DNA of 64,000 nucleotides from Carya illinoinensis (GCF_018687715.1 NC_056766.1:22866501-22930500), one strand, 5' to 3'. Shown: positions 34,581 to 44,900, counted from the first letter of the stretch. Notes: generated from the sequence alone by a model not told the origin. Numbers and translations are program-made.

Positions 34581-34789
34581 TCCAAACCTCATTCCGGAAA
34601 GCAAAACTAACCCGCCAAAAAGATTAAAAAAAACACAAAACAACTAAATAAAACACAACACCAAATAAAATAAATTAATTTAAAAACCAACATTAAAAAA
34701 CGCAAATAAATTAAAATAAATAGCTAATATATTAATTAAAATAAAAACAATTATTTCAGCGAAAATACACTCAAAAACGGGTCATCACA

Positions 34790-34794
34790 CTCAT
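34790..34794 (+). repeat. Target-site duplication CTCAT, right
   Basis: Second copy of the 5-bp duplication flanking the solo LTR. Confidence 0.9.
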
Positions 34795-35460
34795 ACATAG
34801 CATTTGAATGCTCATTTTCAAGATGGAAACTTAGTCTCTCCATTGCCGGTTCACAATAATGAATGTCAAACCGAAATATTCTCCAACATGCTTCCGTTGC
34901 AGATACATATCTACAATCTAAATACGATTTAATCATATTAATATTAGTAACATGTTGTGATCCTATAGAACCATTTATATGAAGATTTTCTTCTAGAATT
35001 ACAATCACAAGGTCAGGTCCTTTATTTTTGTATTTGAACAAATACTTAATAGATATTGAATGATTGCACCATTCTACATTTATATGCGCTTGATATTTCA
35101 CCAGTAGGTTCATGTTGTAAGGAACAATAAATCTGTTGTCCAACTTAACACCATTCATTTCAATATACATACCGAGATCATCTCTTCTCCTATATACTGC
35201 AAATCCATCTTCATCAATTGACGTCTCCCTATTAAATTTGTTCGAAAAAATTTTACTATACTTGTTATTAATCATACAACTTATTGTTGGATTTATAAAT
35301 CCACATGGACCATGAACCATATATTGGGATCTTCGTTAACACCTGGGATCTTTACGGATATTTTTCTATCTATTTCAGTCTGAGTTGGATGCTTGTCATC
35401 ATAATGTAAAAAAAGCAATATATGTGCATGAGGTAGTCCTCTCTTGGTATTCAATAGTGT
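34795..35460 (-). pseudogene. Helitron Rep (HUH endonuclease) catalytic core
   Basis: Rolling-circle initiator domain that would nick and join DNA ends. On the minus strand, codons for KRGLPHAHILLFLHYDD hold the HUH-type HAH triad (35,430-35,422). They are followed by VHGPCGFINPTISCM and then HSISIKYLFKYKNKGPD, where two tyrosines four residues apart (Y93 and Y97 of the 189-codon frame starting at 35,320) fit the Y2 motif. DCRYVSATEACWRIF and HCEPAMERLSFHLE-like codons follow. The 189-codon frame is unusually open for this decayed element. The join to the HAH segment is in a different frame or has a stop, and the solo LTR cuts the 3' side. Confidence 0.85.
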
Positions 35461-35514
35461 AGATAACTATACACACAATATAAGTCTAGTTAGATATGCA
35501 CATATATGTCTAGT

Positions 35515-36944
35515 TTAAGATACAAATAAATATAATAAATGATAAAAATTATTGTCAGCAAGCAACCTCCCTAAGTGTTGGCCATGTTTTAAGTCATGTA
35601 GAAGTTGATTGAGTTTAATTTTAAAAACTCTTATGACTGTATCTGGTCGATCCTTTGCTTTTTGTCTAGGGCTCTTAGACAGAAAAGTTTCAATTTCTGT
35701 CAATTTTGCATTGCATGTGAATGTTATATTGGCCACCTACAAATGGCCTTTACATCTTGATAATTCTCAACCATATATCTTGGGCTTCTTGTGAATTTGA
35801 AGGTAATACAATTCTCTTTCCAATAGATGCAGCAGTTGTATCTTCTCTCAAAACTGCATTTCTCAATCCACTATATAACTCAACCCTTAATTTATGTTCG
35901 TTTCTTCTCACCCACATCAGCCGGGTTTCTTTAATACATGTGTATGCATTAAGAACAAATTGTTGGCATAAACGATTGTCATATATTAATGTGTCCTTCT
36001 CCTTCATGTTCTTGCAATTTATATGCATAATATTCCCTCATAGTAATGAATTCCTTCTTTTTTTATGTACTTCTATGATCAGTTCTACGTAAAATACCAA
36101 GCATAAATCCATCTTCTTCATATGGAAAAAGAAGAGGATACTGTAATGCCATATATGATGGATGCAACTCATTAATCATTTTCAATCCACCTCCTTTATA
36201 TTGGACAACAATATCCCGATGAGCATCCTCAATATTACCAATGTCACCAATAATAATTGCAGCAATCTCATAACAATTGGGTAAATTATGTTATATTCCA
36301 TCTTTTGTTCTTGAACTAATAAGACGTAATCCCATTTTATGAATATTATTATCTGAGAAACAGTCCCTTACCATACGAAGACCTTTCACCAATCCATTCA
36401 TTTCATTAAGTATTTGGACCAATGCAGTAAGAATTGATGATTCAATACTTTTATTAGAGGTGTTGTGATTCAATACACTCATTCAATTTTCTACTTCATT
36501 CTCAGTGTCATAGAAATATAACTATGCAAATTGAGGATTTGAATCATTTATTGGATGTAGGGTTCCAATTTTATGATGAGTTTGACCATTAACTCGAAAG
36601 ATGTAAGGACCACCTCCATCATTGATATTCTTGTCTACATTTCCACCCGTTGAAGTCATAGCAAGGACGATATTATAACTTTGTATTTGTGTCCTAAACT
36701 TTTATTAACATTGCCCACCCATAGGACTTAACAGTTCTTCTAAGAGAGAAGGTGGCATCTTAAATAAAGGTAACAAAACTTGACCCTCCATACAATAGAG
36801 AAATTCTCGGTTGAGTGGGCATCCTTGATTTTTGTGTTCTTTCTTCATACCATAATATTGCTTTACGCTACTCACATTCATAACATGGAGGATCAAAATT
36901 CCAAGGCTCTGTATATTTTCCTGGAACGTAGAAAACAAAACCAA
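35515..36944 (-). pseudogene. Helitron_like_N domain fragments
   Basis: Minus-strand pieces in order. 36,944-36,705 reads CPLNREFLYCMEGQVLLP and LLEELLSPMG. 36,640-36,500 reads GGGPYIFRVNGQTHHKIGTL and FAxLYFYDTENEVEN. 36,482-36,291 reads LVQILNEMNGLVKGLRMVRD. 36,028-35,750 reads CQQFVLNAYTCIKETRLMWV and ELYSGLRNAVLRED. 35,736-35,515 reads NAKLTEIETFLS and RPDTVIRVFKIKLNQLLHDL. All are conserved blocks of the N-terminal half of plant Helitron replicases. Short frame breaks separate them, so the protein is not made as a unit. Confidence 0.85.
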
Positions 36945-37010
36945 AAAGCATCATTACTATTAATCCTATTGTGAAAAATGATGTCATTATACATGAATTA
37001 TGTAATTAAG

Positions 37011-37241
37011 TCATTTACTTGGTAGTTCGTCAGTTTTACTATTTCTGCTTCGTTTACCATCAACACACATTCTTGTTCCACTTCCTATATCATCCATTAT
37101 CGTTCGTCTACTACGTCGCACAAGTATGTCATTACTTATACTGTCACTACTTTGTTCACCATCATGACGCATTCTTGCTCCACTCCTTATATCATTTACA
37201 ATCGTTTGTCTTCTATGATATACTAGTCTAGCATTTTGCAT
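37011..37241 (-). pseudogene. N-terminal leader of the Helitron replicase
   Basis: A 76-codon frame with a visible internal repeat: RRQTIVNDIRSGARMRHDGE and RRSRRTIMDDIGSGTRMCVD. The two halves differ by substitutions. I recall no function for this part. It is adjacent to and collinear with the Helitron_like_N blocks, and its Met at 37,241 is the best candidate for the replicase start. Confidence 0.5.
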
Positions 37242-37865
37242 TTTTAGTTTTATTGAAGAACAGAAATGGTCACCTCAAAACTATTAATCTAATTCAAATA
37301 AAATATACATAAATGGCAGACCTCTTTCACATTAATTTTATAATCCAAGAAAAAAGAGACGAAAGAAATAGTATACCTATTAAAAAGAATGCAAGAAATC
37401 ACCCAAACTGAACGCCTGAAAAGGCCCTGAATGAACATTTGAGAACCTTCAGATGTGGTAGAGATTTACTTAAAAAGAGAATCATAAAGAACATCCGTCG
37501 TTATTGGAGTGTGAAAAAAATGAGTAATCAGTATAAAAGGTACGTGTTTGAAGCTTTAGAAATACATGGTTATATATTTTCTTTAATTTGCACCGCTCGA
37601 CATTTTGGACCTTTTTTTTTTAAATTTTATTTCGTTGCCTTTTTTGGTGCCATTTGATCTGCAAATTAAAATAAAAATTAAATGGTTTGGCAAATTGAAA
37701 TAAATGGGTTGGTGGATTCCAACCCTGTTTTGATTGGTTATTAATTCCTGATTTTATTGCCCTTTTTCAGTTCCATCTCAAGTATCAAGTGTAAATAAAC
37801 GGTTTTTTATGTCAATTTTTGGGGAAGGAATCCAAGGTTTTCCCTTTTTTGGTTTAAATAAATAA
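37242..37865. other. AT-rich stretch, probably the Helitron 5' flank
   Basis: No gene recognised. A Helitron 5' terminus should lie here or further right, but no convincing TC terminus could be chosen by eye. Confidence 0.4.
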
Positions 37866-38033
37866 AAGTGTGGTGTGTGGACTTATTTTTAGAATTTTTC
37901 AATTTTAAATAGGGAAGACTAGATGTTAATTTCCAACCAAAGATTGGATTCACGAAACTCATGAATAAGATTTGTTCATCATGCATTTCTTCATGAGCTT
38001 TGCTACACATAATCTCACACACCACACTTCTTA
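37866..38033. mobile_element. MITE-like hairpin, about 168 bp
   Basis: 'aagtgtggtgtgtgg' at 37,866 and its inverse 'cacacaccacactt' ending near 38,033 give terminal inverted repeats of about 14 bp. A further 'aagtgtggtgtgtggg' begins near 38,095 in the left-end orientation. No coding sequence. A target duplication is not clear, so the element class is uncertain. Confidence 0.45.
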
Positions 38034-38241
38034 AACTAATTGGATTTTTCTACTCATTCTTCATAGAAAAAACATTTGGCAAAAGAAAACAAAAAGTGTG
38101 GTGTGTGGGTTTATGTTTAGAATTTTCTTTCTCCATAGTCAATCACACAATTGGATGAAAATTTTTATATCTCGTCACTCTTAACACGCATTTATCAATA
38201 TTAAATATTGTGGATTAACATGCATTTATCTCTTCTAACTG
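37922..38241 (-). repeat. Right arm of the long-range inverted repeat
   Basis: Inverse of 25,148-25,343: 'ttaatttccaaccaaagatt', 'ggattcacgaaactcatgaa', 'taagatttgttcatc', then about 145 bp not found in the left arm (overlapping the MITE-like repeat), then 'caatattaaatattgtggat' and 'atctcttctaactg' (38,196-38,241). Confidence 0.6.
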
Positions 38242-40504
38242 CCTACTTCTGCGATGTAGATAATACAACAAAAATCTTATGTGCAATCATTTTTACGTAT
38301 TCTTTCGTGCATTTCACTGATGTGATTGGTTGTGTATTAAAAAAAATTGATCCAACCAATAATATCAATAGAGTGCGCAGAGAGCACGTAAAAATGAATG
38401 TATGTAGCATTGCTCATAATACAAATCCCAATGTTTGTAATTTGAATCAGAAATACTTTGGGATCCAAATTTGGGTCTAGAAGAAGTGTCCCGAATGGAT
38501 TTTTTATTTATTTAGTAATTAATGAAATTTATTTATTAATGTTGTGAATTTTTTATTTATAAATAAATATTTAAGATTATGAAAAAAGGAAAATGCTATG
38601 TCCCTACGAATTTTTTACCGAAATTCTCCACCGACTGACTCGGCTGCTGCCAGGTGGATATTAAAAAAAATAAAATAGAATAACAAACTGAAAATCTCCA
38701 ATCTCCCTCGTCTTCCTAATCTCTACGTACAAAACCTGAAATTTTTATTTTTCCAATCTCTCTCATCTCCACCCACGAATCCTGAAAATTTTATCTCCAA
38801 TCTCCCTCATCTCCCTCATCTCCAAGCCTAAAAATTTTTTCTCCAATCTCCCTCTTCTCCACCTACGAACCCTGAAAATCGAAAATCCCTAATCTGCCTC
38901 ATATACCTCATCTCCACCTAAGAACTCAAGAATCTCCCTCATCTCCTTGAACCACACGAACACATCTTCCTGAACCACGAACCCTCGCCTGAACATATCC
39001 CTGAGCCATCTTGTCTCCCTCGAGGCATCCTCTCAACATCTGATCTAAATTTCTGCCTATCAAACTTGGATTGAGCGGAGAGAGAAGAGTGCAAAGTGTC
39101 TTCAGCAGCAAATTTCTGCTGGCAGTGAATTTCTGTAAGCAGTCTCTCCTAGCTAGGTGATTCTTTGTTTTTTTTAGTTTCCATCATTCTTGGAAAGTTT
39201 CCTCGATGAATCTTGTTCACTCAAAGTTTTTGCCTTCAGTTTTTTGGTTTTTGGTTGTTGATTGGGCGATATTTGAGAAATCAAGCTTTCCTTTATTATT
39301 TCAGTTGGCTTCTTTTTAAAAAAAAATAAAAATAATGTCATCTGAGTTTTATTTAAATATTGCAACCCATATACTGAAAGTATACATAAGAGAATACCTA
39401 GTTAAGGAGTGGAATGGGAATAGGAATTCAAAATACGAAAGAAGAAAAGCTAGTATTGCTATGGACAGTTGACCAGCTATACAGAGATTTGAGGATAGAG
39501 GTTTTTAGCTCTTATAATGTTCTCTCTCAGCTTTCCTTATTTTAAGTTGTAAATTAGGCATGCGTTTTTTATGGTTGGTTGTGTGGTAGATGTGAATTTC
39601 ATTATTTTCAACTCTGAATGTATTTAGTCCTATTGTAGTTTGAGCTGGTGCAGGGTTTCAAAACCCTCCAAATGATGGCTCCCATTTCTCACATTATCGC
39701 ATATTCTTATAAGAACCGGCTTGATTGAATGATCCATGATATTGCATTCCCAATGTGATTGTAGGTTCCTGTGCCTGAGAAACCACACAAAGAGGATTTG
39801 TCAAAAATTTAGGAATGGAAATGGAGTGTGAAAAAGGCAAAGAAGATTAAGTTAGAGAGGCATTCTCAACGATGTGATACTAAACTTAAACTTTCTGCAA
39901 GATCCCCATTTCTTATATCCTGAGCTTAATAAAAAAAATTGGAATTCTTTTGAAACAATGATAAGTCCATGGATTTACTTGCTAATCTATTGAACTCTTG
40001 ATATTGCATATGGTGCCACCCAAAAGGGAAAAAAGGCCTTTGTGTGTAAACTTTTATATATATTTTTGTCTAGACTTTGGCTGACAGTTGTGTTCAAGAA
40101 TGTGCTTTTCCTCTCCTGACTCTTAATATTGACCAATATGCTTTTCCTACTCACATAGGTGGCTTGGAAAATGAGAGATGAGGAGGGCTTTTACCATCCC
40201 CACAATGTGGATTTCCGTGGCTAAGCATACCCAATGCATACACATTTGAATCATTTGAGTTTCGATCTCCATCAAGGAATGCTTGAGTTTGCCCAAGGGC
40301 AACCTTTAGGGAAGTCTGGCTTACACTGACTGAAGATACATTTAGCAAACCTGTATTCAGGTGGTGTTGAGAAGCTATCACACGATGGACGTCTATGGGC
40401 ACATGGGTTGAAAGTATTTTTATGCTTTGGGTAGTTCTGAGATGTACTTTAATATTGACATGTAATGGATGGGCAGTTTTATGGTTTGGGCATTTCTTGT
40501 TGTA
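38242..40504. other. Unassigned sequence with a CT-rich patch
   Basis: The 38,690-38,950 stretch is built from repeated 'aatctccctcatctccacc' phrases and looks like a CT-rich leader or simple repeat. The 144-codon minus-strand frame at 40,585-40,151 has no domain I recognise. I see no supported gene here. Confidence 0.4.
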
Positions 40505-40930
40505 AATTTGTAAAAATTTTACTTTTGAGAATGAATGGACAGTTTCAGATTTTTGTATATCTCCACATGGCAATTTCGACTTCAATTTTTACAGGATACC
40601 TTGAAAACTTATTCTGGTTGTGAATTTGTAAATATTTTGCTTTTAAGAATGAATGGACAGTTTCAGATTTTTGTATACCTCCACATGGTAATTTCAGCTT
40701 CACTTTTTACAGGATACCTTGTAAACTTCTTCTAGTTGTGAATTTGTAAATATTTTACTTTTGAGAATGCATGGATAGATTCAGATTTTACAGTATACCT
40801 TGTAAACTTATTCTGGTTGTGAATTTGTAAATATTTTACTTTTGAGAATGAATGGACAGGTTTGTATTTTTGTATACCTCCACATGACAATTTCTTCATC
40901 TTCAGTTTTTACAAGATACCTTGTAAATGC
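40505..40930 (+). repeat. Tandem repeat, about 118-bp unit, 3.5 copies
   Basis: The phrase 'acttttgagaatgaatgga' recurs at about 40,521, 40,639, 40,757 and 40,838, with 'cagatttttgtatacctcca' and 'acaggataccttgtaaactt' in between. The first spacings are 118 and 118 bp; the last is 81 bp because the third unit is internally deleted. AT-rich, no coding content supported. Confidence 0.9.
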
Positions 40931-41334
40931 ATTCCATCACAAAATTGTGCATTACAAGATATTGCACTAAGTCCATTAGTACAAAAATGCATTATAGGAA
41001 ATTGCACTAAGCCTATTACAGGAAGTAGCTTTACACGATTCAATATTACATTACAATAACTTAATGGACCCAAACACCACCACATACTTCAATAATTTCT
41101 ACCAAAATTGCACTCCAATAATTTCCACCAAAACATACTCCAATAATTGTGTCTGAACACAATCATTTCCACCAAAACATACTTGCTAATCACCACCATT
41201 TATACTTGTCCTGATAATCATCCTGATCCGAGAGATGCAATTGAGATGGTTGGACGTAAAGAAACAAAACTTAGTAAGAACAACAATAAAAAAAATTAGA
41301 AAACAACATGAGTGTCTCACGTTGACACTACTTG

Positions 41335-41690
41335 CAATGGAGGAGCAGTCGCTCCAATACCCAAATAATCTGTTGTATATACTTGCTTGTGTGTATACTA
41401 TAGGCAAAAAAAAAAAAAAAAATGTTGTGTCAAAACCAACAAAATGTAAGGTCATAATGTGTCCAATGAGCAGTACAAACTTGATTTTTTATATTTCTGC
41501 AAATGTTTACTTGTGAAGGAGCAGCAATCACTCCAATTCCCAAATAATCCGTCGTGTATACTTGTCCGTGTGTATACTATAGGCATAAAAAAATAGTTTC
41601 AAAACTATCAAAATGTAATAGTAGTACAAACTTTATTTTTTATATCGTACGAAGGTTTACTTGTGAAGGAGTAAACCTTCGTACGAAAAT
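41335..41690 (+). repeat. Direct duplication of about 180 bp
   Basis: 'ggagcagtcgctccaatacc' to 'tgtttacttgtgaaggag' (about 41,342-41,521) is repeated as 'ggagcagcaatcactccaat' to 'ggtttacttgtgaaggag' (about 41,518-41,671). The second copy is shorter by about 20-25 bp, mostly in an A-run and in 'aatgtgtccaatgagc'. Confidence 0.75.
41645..41686. repeat. Perfect 17-bp stem, 8-base loop hairpin
   Basis: TCGTACGAAGGTTTACT, loop TGTGAAGG, then AGTAAACCTTCGTACGA: a perfect inverted repeat at the right edge of the direct duplication. No poly-T follows and no gene ends nearby, so a terminator role is not indicated. Confidence 0.9.
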
Positions 41691-42059
41691 AATATATATT
41701 TTTGTAGATTTTAAAATTAACTAATTTAAATATATGCTAATGCCATTGCTTTTGATTTAGTACTGTATATATATTAATGATGAGATTTCGAGTACTCTTT
41801 CGGATATTGAAAGGCCACAATTGTAGCAGTTAAATAGAGAAAAATAATGAAAATTTTTTTTGTAGCAGTATTCTTCTGTGACTGTAGCAACTTCCATGAA
41901 AAAATAATAAAAAAAAAAAATTACTTGTTCTGAGCTTCCAAATGAGAATAACTTCAAACCGGATGTGGTGTGAAGAGAGAGTTTACACCCTCTAATGATC
42001 GGGCGACACATCACAGTTCTAAAAATATTAAAATAAAATCAATCTCAGGTGATTTTTCA

Positions 42060-42732
42060 ATACAATCTTCTCTCTCCCCAGTCTTCCTTCAGTCTCCCTC
42101 CCCTCGATCCATTGCAGCCTTAAGCAAATAATTAGCAAATGGGTCCACCCGAAAAAACCTTAGAAACCCACCAGTACGCACAAAACAAAACACACTTTAC
42201 CCATGCCCGCATTATCCAATTTCGGGCATCTCGCTGCCTTAAGTTTCTTCATTTTGTTCTTGGAATCATTGTTCGGTAACTAGCCTCTCCTTTTCAAATT
42301 TGAATTTCAAATTCAACGTCTTAATTTCAATATTTCCAGAAGACTAGCAGTATCTTCTGCTCTCTCTCTCTCTCAAAAATACTTCCACTTGATATAATTT
42401 CCTGGGAGCAGATAAGGGCGACGACGATGATGATGGAAATGATTAGTATTACTTGGACGATGAGCTCGTGCCGTGGAATGTGAGCGATAAGGTCGGGAGG
42501 CAGAGGATGAGGAAGTTGGGGAAGAGGGCGTTTCCATAGATGCACAACTCCAAGAGGTCTCCTTATCTGTTTGTGACGCCTGGTTGTGTGCGCGGAAAGC
42601 ATGGTCTGGGTTTGACTTGGCTTAGTTTATCTGGTTGCTGTGTAATTCACTTGTTATCTTTCATTGTCGATGAAGATCATTAACTTTTAATGGAAAACTT
42701 GATTGGTTATTAAAAAAAAAAAAAAAAAAAAG
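42060..42732 (+). pseudogene. Possible processed retrocopy of an unidentified plant transcript
   Basis: A CT-rich leader (about 42,070-42,115) is followed by an ATG near 42,204 with a hydrophobic start (MPALSNFGHLAALSFFILF) that soon stops. After a break, codons read YYLDDELVPWNVSD, GRQRMRKLGKRAFP, HNSKRSPYLFV and GCVRGKHGLGL. The sequence ends after 'ggttattaaaaaaaaaaaaa' in an A-run of about 20 at 42,712-42,732. Leader, coding-like part and terminal A-run without obvious introns suggest an mRNA retrocopy. I do not know the parent gene. The A-run abuts MAP65 exon 3, so it may mark a breakpoint. Confidence 0.4.
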
Positions 42733-44184
42733 CACGGCCAGTCTGTAAATACTGAAGGTTGAACGAAGAGCTCAGTAGAATTCTTCCACAATTGGAGATG
42801 ATGCGGAAAAGGAAATCTGAGAGAGGAAATCAATTCCTAGAAGTCCAAGAGAAGATACAGAACATCTCAAACGAGATCTACGGATCCACAGGGTATACTT
42901 ATTTCATCCATGTTGGTTGTAGATGAACGTGATTTGTCTTTGAGAAAGCTTGAGGAGTTGCACAGAGAGCTGCATGAACTTCTGAAGGTGAAGGTTGAAT
43001 TATATTTCAATATTTTCTCATTCCCGTTTCATTTATGGTTCTGCCTATCATTGCGCTAGTGGATGGTGCTCTTTACTTATTGGCCGTGCTTGATCTTTTC
43101 CTTTCTGTAGAGTGATCCCTGAGGCAGGTTCAGGAATATGGGTGTTTTGATTAATTAATTAATTTGGCTGGTTTTGATTCCTCAGGTTATTAGTTTGCTC
43201 ATGAAGAAGCGAAAGATATTATATAGAATATATTTTTTATATATATATATTTCATAATAGTTATAATCTTTCTACTCATTTAATTTGTTATTACTGTTGA
43301 TTGCCTTGTTCATCTTCCTTTTTGTGACACCCCTATTGCTGATGTTTCTTTACACACCCAGTTCCCATTCCCCCAGCATACCTTGCTGGTAACTAAAACT
43401 TTTTATCTGTCATGGTTTGCATATAGCAATGGTTGATGCGATGGCTTCAAAAATCCTGGCATGGGAAGGAAAGAGGCATTGAGTTCACATATGATGGTGT
43501 AAGTACTATCTTTAAGGTGATGAGTGTTTAATTAGTTAGTCTCAATTGACAGCTTATTGAAATGGTTGGCTGTAATATGCTGTTGTCTACATCATTCTGC
43601 TTAATGTATCACTTTTTGGTGGTTCAGGATGAGAACCGATCGATACAATGCTGGAAGAGGTGCGCATCTTACTCTCAAGCGTGCTGAGAAAGCTTGCTCT
43701 TTGGTTAATAAACTTCCAGGTATACTCTGATCATATAGCTTGTCAGCCTTAATCTTGAATTCGCATTTATGTGAGTTCATTAATTAGAATTATTTTATTA
43801 GTATCTATAGGATTAACTAATTTGGCTGGTTTTCATTGAAGTTATGATTCTTTAGTTTATGAGTTTGCTCAAGAAGAAGCCAAATATATTATATTATATA
43901 TATATATATATTTATATATATCATAATAGTTATAATCTTTCTACTTTATTATTTCCGTTGATTGCTTCCTTTTTGTGCCCACCTATTGCTGTTGTTTCTT
44001 TACTTACTAGTTGCCATTCCCCCGCATACTTTTTGCTGGTAACTCAAAATTTCTGTCCACGTGGTTTGTGTACGGCAATGGTTGATGCGTTGGCTTCAAA
44101 AAGAGGGAAAGGGGCATTTAGTTGACATATGAAGGTCTAAGTACGCTCCCTATTCTTCAAGGTGCTGGGTGTTTAAATAGTTGG
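42733..44184 (+). pseudogene. MAP65-like: MAP65 later exons, rearranged and partly duplicated
   Basis: Exon 3 begins 'ccagtctgtaaatactgaag' and carries LNEELSRILPQLEMMRKRKS, EVQEKIQNISNEIYGST and VVDERDLSLRKLEELHREL. A short exon at 43,112 after an AG acceptor reads SD.LRQVQEYG (one-base loss). Then the C-terminal pieces come out of order: MVDAMASKILAWE and GIEFTYDG (43,431-43,499), [20 protein letters not shown] and [10 protein letters not shown] (43,629-43,721), then a second MVDALASK piece (44,078-44,143). The middle ~250 residues of the family are missing. The repeated piece and flanking intron sequence show a local tandem duplication with an offset of about 650-670 bp. The host intron resumes at 49,005 after a LINE insertion. 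Confidence 0.8.
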
Positions 44185-44200
44185 TCTTACTTGATAACTT
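44185..44200 (+). repeat. LINE target-site duplication, left copy
   Basis: TCTTACTTGATAACTT directly before the poly-T of the LINE. It differs by one base (T/C) from 48,989-49,004. Confidence 0.85.
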
Positions 44201-44529
44201 TTTTTTTTCCTTTTAAGAAAGAGATGAAGATCACCTGCCCATGAGTGATCCCCTTTCAATTTTATTAAAAAAAACCCTAACTTATGGCGGAGGAATACCG
44301 TGGTAACAAAAACATCCCAATTTCAAATGCAAGACCTAGCCCCACAAAAATTAGCATCTATTGTAGGGGAAACCCCAACTATCCAAACGTAAAAGACCTC
44401 TAAGTCTTCCTGTACCAAAATATTCTCCAAAAAAATTTAGAGACCCACTATTAGCACCAAGTTTAGCTAAAAAATCAGCGACCATATTTGCTTTTCTAAA
44501 CACCACTTTAAAGTGAACATTAAGCTCCC

Positions 44530-44900
44530 TAAATAGACATTGAGCTTTCTCTCAAAAATCCCAAAGGTTCCAATAATTACAAACACTTGCGAGAAACCAT
44601 CCCACTATAACACTAGAATCTGACTCTATCACGAAGTTCCTCAACCCAAGTTGCTTGCATATTCGAAGGTCATCAATAACGGCTCGACTTTCCGCAATAG
44701 TATTCGTGGCTTGACCATAGCAATGAGCAAACCCACCCAAGACGCAACAAGTATCATCTCTAACAATGAGCAAACCCACCCAAGACCATAGCAATGGCTA
44801 GACCATATTCGAAGGCCATCAATAACGGCTCGACTTATCACAAGAATCTCTATCAACATTAAGTTTCACCATCCCATTCTCCGGTAACTCCCACGCATTA
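44530..44900 (-). pseudogene. LINE RNase H domain with an internal duplication
   Basis: Codons read GMVKLNVDRDSCDKSSRY (the usual VDG is VDR), then TIAESRAVIDDLR (Glu) and FVIESDSSVIVGWF (Asp), and CNYWNLWDF. A stretch of about 40-150 bp is duplicated: 'gagcaaacccacccaagac' occurs near 44,728 and 44,769, and 'catcaataacggctcgactt' near 44,669 and 44,816. The domain is therefore disrupted. Confidence 0.8.

Larger units (their letters stand above)
32494..34789 (-). mobile_element. Solo LTR (2,296 bp) of a Ty3/gypsy element, probably chromovirus
   Basis: Plus strand starts TGTGACGCCCCCAAATCCCC and ends GGGTCATCACA; TG...CA ends are flanked by a perfect CTCAT duplication. No internal coding region, second LTR, primer-binding site or polypurine tract lies inside, so it is a solo LTR left by LTR-LTR recombination. 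The minus-strand reading (starting TGTGATGACCCG, ending GGGGGCGTCACA) looks like LTRs of plant Tekay/Del chromoviruses; that orientation is from memory of the family. It contains GC-rich tandem repeats and a purine tract. It lies inside the Helitron and is therefore younger. Confidence 0.85.
28934..37241 (-). mobile_element. Decayed autonomous-type Helitron with RepHel and RPA-like sequences
   Basis: On the minus strand, in order: an N-terminal leader with repeated basic motifs (37,241-37,011), a Helitron_like_N domain (about 36,944-35,515), the Rep HUH/Y2 core (about 35,460-34,795), a linker, a PIF1-type helicase (about 31,800-30,486) and RPA-like OB-fold segments (30,266-28,934). This is the gene order of plant autonomous rolling-circle Helitrons. 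All parts are broken by stops and frameshifts, and a 2.3-kb solo LTR splits the Rep-helicase linker. The 5'-TC and CTRR-3' termini are not identified, so the coordinates cover recognised coding parts only. Confidence 0.85.

Noticed and set aside
34010..34643. Overlapping open frames of 90-195 codons on both strands in the solo LTR
   Set aside because: They run through a purine/pyrimidine tract (Lys/Glu/Arg or Phe/Ser/Leu runs) and overlap each other in several frames; no domain.
40151..40585. 144-codon minus-strand frame
   Set aside because: No recognisable domain, overlaps the start of a tandem repeat, and has no supporting gene structure. Left as unassigned.
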